From Tetraselmis striata (Eukaryota > Chlorophyta > Chlorodendrophyceae > Chlorodendrales > Chlorodendraceae), in NCBI GenBank assembly GCA_006384855.1, contig VCJN01001342.1, positions 124,001 through 188,000 of the forward strand: a DNA stretch of 64,000 bases, given 5' to 3'. Of this stretch, positions 43,028 to 53,271 are shown one piece after another. The notes under the pieces were generated by a model. That model was given only the letters and a program-made list of their open reading frames with translations. It was not told where the DNA came from and did no database searches. Position 1 is the first letter of the stretch. Every line of letters begins with the position of its first letter. A program made the translations under genes and the position numbers.

Positions 43028-45960
43028 TTAGAGCCTGCGGAGCCATCGCCGCGACCTTGGTTGCGCAGAAGACTTGCACCCTTGACTTTCACTGTTTGGG
43101 CTGGGTGTTTCCTTGGCCCTGGCTGGCTGTGCCGTGACCTCCACCCTTTCAGAGTAGTCGAGGTCGAAGTTGGTCTTGTCGCGGAATAGCAGGTCGCTGT
43201 CCATCCTGGGCTCCAGATACTTTACGAGGTACGCCACCATCACGCCTGTGACAGTGCTGATGGCCAGAGTGACCAGCAGGGAGTAGATCTGGGCAAGCGC
43301 TTGGTCTCCGGGTGAGAACTCGCTGCTTCGGGACCCAAAGACGGCTGTGACCTGGCAGCCAGGAGAGGTGATTGCACCATCTGCGCACTTATAGACCGGC
43401 GCCGTGGAGAAGAGGGCATACACGGCGCTGACAATGGCAGCAAGCACGCCCGGCATGCCATGCAGGTTGTGCACTCCGCAGGTGTCATGCACCTTGAGTT
43501 TCTTCAGCAGCCATGGCTGGATGTTCTCAAAGCCGATGACGCTGAGGAAGCCGCTTGCCAGGCCCACACTCAGAGCACCCGCGGGCTGCACGGCGAAGTT
43601 AGCAGAGGTGCCGATGGCTACGCCTCCTGCCAGGGTAGCGTTCTGTAGTTCTTCCATGCTGAATTTCCCGCCATGCTTGATGTAGGACATAAGGAAAGTG
43701 CCCACCGCACTCCCAATCAGAGCCAGGACGCTGTTGATGATAACGCGCTGCTGCGTCACCCCCGCAAGGGCGCCATTGAAGCTCGGCCAGAACAGCCACA
43801 GAAACAAAGTCCCAATTAACGAAAAGGTGTCCGAGTGATACTCGCTGCCCTGTGCAGAGTGGGACATTGCCTCGGGCGATGTAAGGACCCAAGAGGCTGC
43901 CAGGCCAAAGTACGCGCCTGCAGCGAGATCCAAAGCGTACTCAGCAACAGCGCTCTTTTGTAATTCAAGTGATGCTTTGTCGGGACATTCATCGTTTTGT
44001 ACTGGAATATCTATATGGTAAATTGAGGGCATTGGGACGGAGACACACCAAAAACGTGCACAACGATGGAGCCTCCAACATCTGCGAGACCAAATGAAAA
44101 GCAAATTTGCTCGTTGATGTTGAAGAATAGGATCTCCAGAACGGCAAATACGATCATCTGCGTGGGCGTGATCTTCCCCAGGCAGGCCCCACAGGAGACC
44201 AGGACAGCCGCCGCAGCGAAGTCTCCTAGGACGAGTTGCACTAGGTCAAGCCGGATGTAGGTGATGGGTGTCCCAGCAAACACTTGAGCGAGGAAGCCGT
44301 GGCACAGCATGTGCCACTCGATGGCCACGGCAGCAACCAGCATAGTGACAGTCACGGCCGACAGCATGTACTTCCGGAGGAAGGTCATGAGGAACCCAAA
44401 CCCTATGAAAATCATTACATGGACATCCTGCAGAATCGCGCAACACCAAAGGGTTTGAATGTTTGCGCGGCCATCAGTTTGCGGCGCGAATGAGTGCGCA
44501 AAGCCACTGGAAGACGGGTGTACATCATCATTAACAGCGAGCTGCAGGGGCGGTTATATATATAATGCGCAATGACCAGGGGCGCCAAGGCCGGCTCCAT
44601 GACAAATCTAAGCGACCCTGGCGCGCGCAGCTGCCCTAACACGATCGATGATAGGCACAAGCCGCCCTAGCCCCCAGCCGCACTAGCGGCCTCGTGGACG
44701 TACTCGAACGCGCGAGGCCAGGCTGATGCAAGAGACGAATCGGCTTGCGGGGAGACGTGCCTCTGCGAAGAAGTGCCGGCAGGTCTAAGGATGAGCTGGG
44801 AAGGGACGAACGCGCTGGTGGTAACGTTGAAACATCCGATACCAACGTAAAATTGCAAAACATGTTACACTGACGGTGTAATGAAATGTTGTAATTAACG
44901 CACCCCTTTGTAGAGGAAGGAGAGGGGGGGGGGGGGGGGGGGGGGGGGCAGTACTCGTTTTTGGCCTGATGTATGATATGCCTGTAGTCTTAGTCAACGC
45001 CGCCGCGAGGAGCGGCCGCGCCGCCGTAGGCGACTGTTCGTTATCGCCGTAGGCGACGTAGGCGCCGTAGGCGACTGCTACCGTCCCTACCGCGCAGCGC
45101 GCAGCGCGGCAATAGTGGCGGAAGCAGTCGTAGCAGTCGCTCGCCGGCCTCACGGCGCTAGGCGGATTGTCGCTCGGTGCTGCTGGTAACCCCCAAAAAT
45201 CATCGTCGGCACATGAGCGGCACATGAGCGGGCCTAGGATTTATAAAATGTAAATCATCCATGCTCGTCGAGCTTTACGGCGCCGCACACCTGTGTCTGG
45301 ATGTGAGGAGATATTCTCACGATGTATATACGGGATCCTCCGCGCTTTACTGCAAGGAGGTAGCTTTTGATAGCCGCGCTCTATCAACAGCGGGGAGGGT
45401 CCGTGGATGGCACACTTCGAGGGTGTATCGTATGTAGCGACTATATATCTTGAGAATATCTCCTCACACTGGAAGCTGGGACATCCGAAAGCGAGGGGTA
45501 CAGGGTAATAGTGCAGGGCAGTCTGGGGAGGACAACGCGTTACAAACGTACGTTACAACAAACGCAAATAGCCCCCCCCCCCCCCCCCCCCCCCCCCCCC
45601 GTGGACGTTTATTTAAACCGTTTTGCGTTTGTGCTTTCCAAGAGGATAAGTTCGCCGCAGCGCTGCGTACTGCGCACGTAAATATCGACTAGCAAGGCAA
45701 AGCCCTGAAAAAACAGTGGTGTGAAACAAATAGCTTGAAAGGTTTGTGTGGAGGGGGATGCGCACCTGATAATTGGGATACAGAGGCAAGTTGTCCGATG
45801 CTGCTGGCTGGAAGAGCGCGTCGTCGTATTTCACACCGACTCCGTAGAGCACCAGCATAACCAGCTGCAGGCCTCCAAGGATCAAAACGAACTTATCGTA
45901 CACCGCCGGTCTCTGCACTGTCTCAACATTGACCTCGCGAGCTGTCAGAAGAGGAGCCAT
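43028..45960 (-). CDS. Rh-family ammonium/CO2 channel, copy 2 (3 exons)
   Basis: Exons 45,960-45,766, 44,427-44,049 and 43,917-43,028 with GT..AG introns of 1,338 and 131 bases at the same phases as copy 1; product 487 residues. Both pore histidines are kept (VVHVFG, DTCGVHNLHGMPG). Most differences from copy 1 are silent or conservative (for example LILGDF to LVLGDF, SFGACLGKITS to SCGACLGKITP), so both copies appear functional. After NSESQG the tail differs, because of an extra base and a short insertion near the 3' end: copy 2 ends CKSSAQPRSRRWLRRL, copy 1 runs 14 residues longer. Rh C-terminal tails vary and may affect sorting. Intron 1 holds G25 and C29 runs and a 167-bp LTR-like insertion, on opposite sides of it. 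Confidence 0.9.
44924..44948. repeat. Poly-G tract (25 bp) in Rh copy 2 intron 1
   Basis: Six bases shorter than the copy 1 equivalent. Confidence 0.95.
45302..45468. mobile_element. 167-bp LTR-like insertion in Rh copy 2 intron 1
   Basis: Absent from copy 1, where the empty site reads TGTCTGGAAGCTGGG. The insert starts TGTGAGGAGATATTCTCA and ends with its exact reverse complement. The flanks CTGA and CTGGA fit a 4-5 bp target duplication with one change. TGTGAGGATAT..CCTCACA ends are shared with the Ty3/Gypsy LTR, so it is probably a solo LTR of a related family; a MITE is the alternative. Confidence 0.7.
45572..45600. repeat. Poly-C tract (29 bp) in Rh copy 2 intron 1
   Basis: Seven bases longer than the copy 1 equivalent. 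Confidence 0.95.
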
Positions 45961-46229
45961 TGTAGATGATGTGGCGCAGCCACACTCAGTCTGCAGCAGC
46001 GCCCACACGCAGCCTGAAGCCCCACTGGAGGTAAAGGTCTCGTACGTTGCAGGCCAGTCTGGTACATACGTTCATTCCTATCGGAGGGGTATTCTCTTCG
46101 AGTCAATAGCTCCTTTCCGGCACCAGATATGTCAAGGGACACACAAGCTTCGCTACAAAGTCTCTCGTTGCCTATATAAAGTCTCAAAGTCTCTCGCTGC
46201 CAAAGTCTTACTTCTTGGAGGCATTGAGG

Positions 46230-46310
46230 TCGCCGCGAGCGGCGGCTGTCGGCTGTCGGCGGCTGCGGCTGCGGCTGCGGCTGTCGGGGGCCGCGGCTGT
46301 GCACGAGCGC
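46230..46310. repeat. CGGCTG hexamer repeat upstream of Rh copy 2
   Basis: Imperfect GGCTGCGGCTGCGG units about 270-350 bases upstream of the start codon; shorter in copy 1. Confidence 0.7.
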
Positions 46311-46413
46311 ACGACAGAATATATTCGAGAGGCATGCCGCGCGGCATCAGAGACCCGTGGTGGCGCATCGGTAGGGTTCGTCCCATGCCTTTCTCGCGGC
46401 GACAGTGCTAGCT

Positions 46414-48599
46414 GTACATGCCTTGGTACCCGGCCGCCCTACCGGTAGAGACTGCTAGATTTACGGGAATATGCTCACGCCCACAGGAATATTATACACC
46501 CCGTCCAGCAGGAAACGTGTACGAGGGGGTTCGGCCAAGAATGGTGCCTGGCACGTTCCGGCCATTATCCTACAGGGTACTGGCATTGGCTACTCGCATG
46601 CCAAATGCCGAAATCTGAGACCAGTCTGTACTGGAAACTCTACCCCAAGGATGCTGACGAGCGAAACTGCTGTCCTGCTTTCGCGAATATTAGGTTTCCA
46701 CACATACCCGGAAATACCCTAAAGCGGGAATCTGGTTGCAGACCCCTCAAAAAGTAAATAATTGTTGGGAGGACAGCAGATTCGGAATCTTTTGGGTCGA
46801 GCTTCTAGTCTAATGTCGGGTTGAAATGGCCGTTAGGGTTATAAACCCTATTATTTACAGTGTTTTTAATAGAGCCCTAATTGGTACAATTTTGGAGCAT
46901 TTTGTGCAGGCTTTCGTCTGCTTAGGCGTGAATACAACTCAACCGCCCGGTCCTGCTGAAAATGCTAAGCAATAAGGCCCCTAACTAAAGAACCGGTCTG
47001 AAGTGCAGTTGTGTCCGGTCGAAACAGTCTAAATGTTTTCATTTTGGGGAGCTGCAGTACTTTCGGTATTACATGGCGTCACGATACAGACATACAGTGC
47101 AGAATTTGCCAATAATGTACTGTGCATGCCGAAACAATCAAAATCCCCGGAAATTAACCCGTTCACATTATCAACCACCAAGGGCTTATTAATGGGATAA
47201 CTCTGGTCGGATCGTCGAAAATCTGACATTTCCATGTTAATGTGGAGGCATGCCATGCACCTTTCTTCGCCAAACCCTCCTCGTATACGAGTATTCGGTT
47301 GTCACAGGGAAACTCAATGTTATTTTCCCGCCCCCGGGTTAGGACGACTGGCAACAGTAGGGATCCTCTGGCCCCTGATGAATGCAGTAGCATCAATCAA
47401 GGGCGCTACCAATATGGAGATAGGATGACTTGTTCCATGCAGGCAGTGCCTCTCGGCAACACCGTACCCAGGGACGAACTCAAGGACCTAGTGCTGCTGG
47501 ATGCATAGCTTTCCCTTCCGGCGTTCAACGTCGTGACCGGGAGCTACGATCCCCAGAGCTTGAAGTCCACTTTGCTGGTACGCGGTACGGGGTGAAGAAC
47601 ACTGCAGAGCCCCGGGCCACGGCTGTGGGTCGGTTTGAGCGCTCCCCGTTGGGCGACATACAACGGGGGTTGGCAGCGCGGGACGCGGCTTGGCACAACA
47701 CGGAGCCCGGACAGAAGGGCCCTCTTCGAGACATCTAGGATATGTTGGAGTACACGCACATGGTCTTCGGCACAGTGGGTGAGGTGAGCAAGGGGGTGCG
47801 CCGCATAGTGCGCGGTGTCGCATGCTTGGCTACGGATCGGGATGCCCTCTCATCGCGGGGCACTACTCGGTGCACCACCCGGGCTCACCAGAGACCTTAC
47901 TCGCAAGAGATTTCCTCGGGGTCGTGAGCTTGGTGGCGGCTCGAGAGCGCGCTCGCTGCCTCATCAGACGGCGCAGATTCTGCAATCCCGTTGTTGAAGC
48001 TGCACAACACGTCTGAGGACCACCCTCACACACATGTGCACGCGTGGCCCGGATTCTGAACCGTGTGCGCATCACTCATCCATCCCGCCTCATGCGGGAT
48101 GCGAGCCGCTTTGAGGCGGCTTTATGTGTTGATTTTTTTGGTACTAATGCAGTATGCAGTAGGTGTATTTGTTTCTGCCCTTATTGTGATTCACACTAGT
48201 ATGGAGATAGCAAGAGCAATCCTTACCTACGCTAATCCTTACCTACGTAATCCTCAACATGGGTATAGCGTCGCATGTACGCGACGAAAGCGAAATATCC
48301 AGTAGTCGCTACTAGTACCTGTAGTTACGGGAATATTTTTATTCTAGATAATCGAATAATATTCTCGGTAGTATTATTTAGTCTTTGGTGGTACGTATGC
48401 ATGGTTTATATTACTATTCGCGCACGAGTACTCGCATCAGGAAGGGGGGTTTCTTATAACTGGGCGAGTGACCTTGGCGGGGAATCTTGGTAACCTTGGG
48501 GATCTTGGGGACCTTTGCGCGCTGGGTCCTGAGAAGCTGGAATGCTTAGTTACAAGCAAATAGTCGCTACACAACTATGAACACTGTCAGCCCGCCCGA
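46414..48599. other. Intergenic stretch
   Basis: 46,435-46,570 is a copy of the dispersed repeat at 28,495-28,690. A frame at 47,742-47,927 (MLEYTHMVFGTVGEVSKGVR) is open but unrecognised. TAGTCGCTAC motifs at 48,303 and 48,561. No supported gene. Confidence 0.4.
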
Positions 48600-49244
48600 C
48601 AGAAACCAGAGGAGTCGAGGAGGAGCATTCAAGGCGGAAACGGGCAACGGGAGGGCATTGCCGAAGGCAGCGAGCCGGAAGATGGCAGGCGAGCTAGTGT
48701 GCCTGCCCTAGTAGCTCCTCGGCCGGGAACGCGTGGCTCACGGGCGATAGGGCAGCACGTACTGAAACCTGGTGGTTTCGGTAGTAACTTAACCGGTTCA
48801 AACCACAAGCAGAACGTACGGGCTGCACTAGGGCAGTTAACGTTGTTGGGAACATGTTTAGAACATTTCAAACATGCATCCAAGACCGGTTTTGCCAGTT
48901 ACATGCGGTTCGTTTACGGCTGCGAGCGTGGGTTGTCGACAAGCGTGCCAACGAGAGGAAGGGGGAAGATGTCCTGGGCTGTAGAGGGCGGGTATCGCGC
49001 CGAGAGGATGTACATGAACTCGACCAAGGCGCGGAGACGTGAAGCAGACACGGATGGGAGATGTTGGCGCCGGATAACGTCGGAGCGCATAAGGTCGGAC
49101 GCGTTGCGAAATCAAAGCAACATCTCCCGACGGTGCAAGGCCGCAATTGCCGTGCGCGCGACATGAACCGGAGCTGAAGGTATGCAAGAGCGGGCATGCT
49201 GGCGACGAGTGCTTTGCATGGCGGCGCGGGTAGGACGAGTGCGG

Positions 49245-49414
49245 TTTTCGCAGGGGCTGGGACACCTTAAATTTGAGATGTAAACACTATACATTACAGT
49301 GTTTGCTCGAAGTGGCCCCTGCCGCATAGTAGTTTTGGCCAGTCTGAGGTGCCAGCTCTAGCTTTATCGATATTCAGTAGTATCGAATAAGCAGCCAATA
49401 CCTTAGACCTGACT
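49245..49414 (-). repeat. DIRS B2 repeat
   Basis: 170 bp, matches B1 at 49,804-49,978 (AGCAGCCAATACCTTAGACC near one end). Confidence 0.8.
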
Positions 49415-49456
49415 TCTACTCCTGTGGCTTAATTCGCGTAGGGTGAGGTGGGCGGG

Positions 49457-49803
49457 AGCGATTAACAAGCCGGAACTGAGCCGGTTCTTGCATACCTCCT
49501 AACTATTTGTAGTGGGATAGCCGAGGCCCCTACGACCCCCGAGGCCCACTACACCCAGACCTAGTGTCGCTTGATCTTTCTCTTCCGTCACTCCTGCGGT
49601 TGTTTGCCCTTTGGAAGGCAACGCTTATGCAGATGGTTCAATTGTCGCAGCAGTTGTCGGGAGGCGATACTATAATTAGTTAAATTATTCGTAACGCCGC
49701 ATGTGAAGCGGAGAGCGCGCGACGCACGCGGCCGTGCCGCCCCTCCCAAAGACACAATTTTGCCGCCACTGTCAACACAGTTCCGAAGTCGACGAAATAG
49801 ACC
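49457..49803 (-). repeat. DIRS A2 repeat (347 bp)
   Basis: Direct repeat of 58,123-58,469; by eye more than 95% alike, with CTAACTATTTGTAGTGGGAT in both. Confidence 0.9.
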
Positions 49804-49978
49804 TTTTCGGAGGGGCTGGGCCACCCTCAATTTGAGATGTTGTAAACACAATACATTATAGTGTTTGCTCGAAGCGGCCCATGTTGCCGCACAACAGTTT
49901 TGGCGAGTCTGAGGTGCCGGCTCTAGCTGCATCAATATTCAATTTTATCGAAGAGCAGCCAATACCTTAGACCTGACT
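49804..49978 (-). repeat. DIRS B1 repeat
   Basis: 175 bp, adjoining A2, more diverged from B2 than A1 is from A2. Confidence 0.8.
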
Positions 49979-51764
49979 CCCAACAGACTCCACTCACAGA
50001 ATTTTAGGTTACGCCGTAGAAAACAGCGCCCGGTTTAACACCCGCCATATCAGCCAAGTGTAAGCCGACATGTACGCAGCTGCGTTGCGTTTTACGTAGC
50101 GTCATCAGCGGCGAGGTCGCCGCCGGGAAGCGAGATCGGGGAGTTGCATGTACTGTCCACCGAGCTGTGCCAATGCCGTTGCACGGTGGTTGGCGAGGCG
50201 CACCCAAACTAGCCCTTCGTAGATCATGCGGAGCACGCCGGCGTGTACGCGCTGCGTACAACGAGGCGTCGTCGTTGAAGAAGACATTTCACCGGCGAAA
50301 CTCGTCCGTGTAGGTCCATGCCGCGCGCTCGTGCCCGGCACACCGGTGCGAAATTATGTCACGTGTCGCGCGCTACACGACGCGGCTCTGAATGCTAAAT
50401 TGTAATTATAAATTACGAATCATCAGCAAAATCCGTGATACCGATGTGCGAAAGTACGCATCCATCACATCTTTTTTGCAGGCCCAATGACCCACATCCG
50501 CGATCAACCGCCGACTCTGGTATGCGTTTAACAACCAAGTGTCGAGCGACTTGCTTCCGGTTTGAATGGCCGGAAACACGGGCCAAGTCCGCACGGGTTG
50601 CCGCATCGGGAATGCCTGCTTGAAAGCTACTGAAAATCCAGTGTAAGGCTTGCCGGCCTCAACCCAGGTGTAGTTGATGGTGTGAGCAAGTAACCATCCG
50701 CCGGGGGCCGGAATACCTTCAGGTATTGCTCTAGCAGCTGCACCGGTTGGATTTGTAACGATGCGATGTTGTCCGGAATATAAGATAAAAGCCTTTTGCC
50801 TACTGTCCACATTTTTATCGATATTAACGCGGATGCAAAGGTAGGGCTGTGGAGAGTGAGCATTTGTGCAGATCTGCACATCTGAGGCTGGTGCAAATGA
50901 CATGGACCCATCCGGGGGAATATGGTAGTTTATCCGGAGTTGCGCTGCAGCCCCCCTCCGCAGGCAGCCTAGATTCAGAAAGACTCGGCATAACCGTTGG
51001 TGGAACCGTATGGTCGGCTGAGGTTGAAGCCCCGCCCGTAGATATTGCGGAACTTGCCCAAGGCAAATACCAGGCGTGTGCTGGGCTTCCGTGCAGCCCG
51101 CTTCGCCACCACCGTTCGCAATTCTCTGACCGCCGCCTCATGGCAAGGGTTTGGCAGCGACCAACCAGCGCGTGACAGCGATCGATGCAGGGGCCCATGC
51201 CAGTCACTAATAGCGGCTATTCTAGCTCCCACCGTTGTAGGATGGTGTTCTTGGTCACAAATGCAGTGTACAATTAACGTCCGCAGCAACCCTACTGTCG
51301 CATGAAGCGGTGACACGCCTCTTGCCCTGTAGAACCGTTGAAAAATAGCAAGCAATGCCTCATAAGTTTCATTGGATGACGCCCTCAGGCGTTGTGCTTC
51401 CTGATTATCAGCCAGTTGACCCGGCCTCGTTCATTCCGCAGCGTGACCCGCTGCTCTAGTTGGCAGATTGCACGATGTGCATATGAACCATTCAGGTGCA
51501 CCGGTGTCTCTTCGCCTTGTGCATGTCGCGCACAAAGCCGTCTCACAGTCCGCGCAACAATATACAGTCCGCGTGTCGGTTGCCTGGCAAGAGAGGCAGG
51601 TCGAAGTCATGCGGGGCGCTGCCCTCCAACAACACAGCAGGGTAATAAATTAGCAAGACGCCCCACTCAGTGGGCGGGCCGCCCGATACGCGCTGCCGCG
51701 GCACCGGGTGCTCTCGCGCTGCGAGGCGCGAGTCCGGGCGCATAAACATGGCCCTGCCCTGCGG

Positions 51765-53271
51765 AAATTGAAATTGATTTACAACGTGCCGACTTGCTGC
51801 TCTCCACAGCCCAAGCCGAGTTGCTTTAGGACCTGCTTTATCCAACCGCTGTGGGAACCCTAGGGATTACGGATGCAGCTTCCGGCCTTCCTCCTTATCG
51901 CCCGCGCCCCTCCTTCCATGCCGCTTGGTATTGTTCCCCCCTGCCGTGGCGGGGGTGTCGTGTACGTTGGTCTGCGGAAAGCGTGTATGTTAACGGTGGG
52001 TGTGCGTGCGGGGTGTGTGGGAGGTACTGAGGTTGGACATGGCAGGTTTGAAGGACTGTCGGGATATGCGGAGGAGAGTATGTAGCCATCCGATTGAGTG
52101 TCGTTGGAGTTTCCTACAGAGGCGGATTGCAGCGGCGCTGGGAGGCGGAGGGGGTTTGTCCGGGGGTTGCTTCTTGGGGCGGAGGACCGTGAGGCTATGG
52201 ATGGCTTCTAGTGTGAGTTTGTGCATGGTGCCGCTGCGGCTGAGGGTGACGGGAATGATTTCAATCGGACACTGCCATCCTTGTTGACGTAGGGCGCTCA
52301 CCATGTGTTGGTATTTTTCGCGGACGAGAGCGTGCACGGTGGCATGATTGAGATCAGTACAGTATTTGAATTCGATTATCTGTATTTTTTGGACTGCTGT
52401 GGGATCGGTGCTGGGAGATATGGTTTGGGTGGCCGGGTCCCAGTCGAATCCGACGATGCGTACTGCGTCCGGCTTGTTGTGTTTAGGGCGGAGGTGAGGG
52501 GGTACCATGGTCGTGGGGAGCAGGGTGGGTGCTTGGGCGGCACTGGGACCTTCGGTTTTCCCTTCTTGGGCGTCCGCTAGGCGGTCGGGGATGCTGATGC
52601 ACGGGACTATGTCTGTGTTTCGGTCGATTAGGTCGGAGATTTCGGAGTCTCTGTTGGGGGAGGAGAAGTCAGCCACATGTTTGTTGCCCGCGTCCGTGGA
52701 TGGTACGTGCCAGCGACCGCCGTTTAGGACTTCCAGCTCGTTGAAAGGAGTTTAAGCGTGCTATTGTGTCGGTCTATCTTTAGGCCTGCCAGGGAGGGGC
52801 AATTGCCTTCCATGTGATCATTGCTGAGGTGCTGTCCGCATTTCCCGCATGTGAAGGACGGCTGGCCTTTGCGTCTCATTCGGCTTGAGTGTGTTCCCCT
52901 CATGAATTCCAGCGTGTGGATTCTTTCCGAGATGGTGATGTCCGAGGGGGTGACGAGGTCCGGCATTACACATGTGGCCAACGCCTGGTCTATGAGGTGG
53001 GAGTGCAGGGTTTCGTCGGTGGCGTCGCAGCCTACTGTAGCGTTGGCGTGTTTCCAAAGGGCGGCTTTCAAGTTATGGGGGGTGTGAGTGGTGGTCGGCG
53101 CGCCTTGGCATGGGTTCAGCCACACGTGATCGGTTGGTTCGGGAGTCGCGCCTACGGTTACGATAGTGCCATATGGGATTGTCCCGTTGGCTACTTCGCC
53201 GGCGGTGGTGTCGGATTGTTCGTTGCCTTCGACCCCAATATGGGCTTTGACTTTCTGGAGGATGGTTCGGA
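51765..53271 (-). mobile_element. 5'-truncated LINE with RNase H, CCHC and PD-(D/E)XK-like C-terminus
   Basis: Inserted in the DIRS methyltransferase region; CTGCCCTGCGG is duplicated at 51,754-51,764 and 53,272-53,282. Only the 3' 1.5 kb is present, as is usual for LINEs. From the 5' end: the last RNase H block KAHIGVEGNEQSD (about 53,250), a zinc motif CGKCGQHLSNDHMEGNC (CX2CX7HX4C, about 52,860-52,810), then in the 52,676-51,990 frame GFDWDPATQ..KIQIIEFKYCTD, which has the D..ExK outline of a PD-(D/E)XK nuclease, and LTLEAIHSLTVLR. The minus-strand 3' end reads AATCAATTTCAATTT, a tail of the repeat type rather than poly(A). The zinc motif and the nuclease-like block are in different frames, so one or more frame changes separate them. 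Confidence 0.8.

Larger units (their letters stand above)
41868..46413. repeat. Segmental duplication, copy 2 (Rh gene block)
   Basis: Matches 1-5,992. Lacks the 1.65-kb stretch with the RAP pseudogene and gains a 167-bp LTR-like insertion in Rh intron 1. Exons are more alike than introns and flanks. Confidence 0.9.

Noticed and set aside
52000-52580. Plus-strand open frames over the LINE
   Set aside because: Shadows of the minus-strand LINE frame that carries the nuclease-like block.
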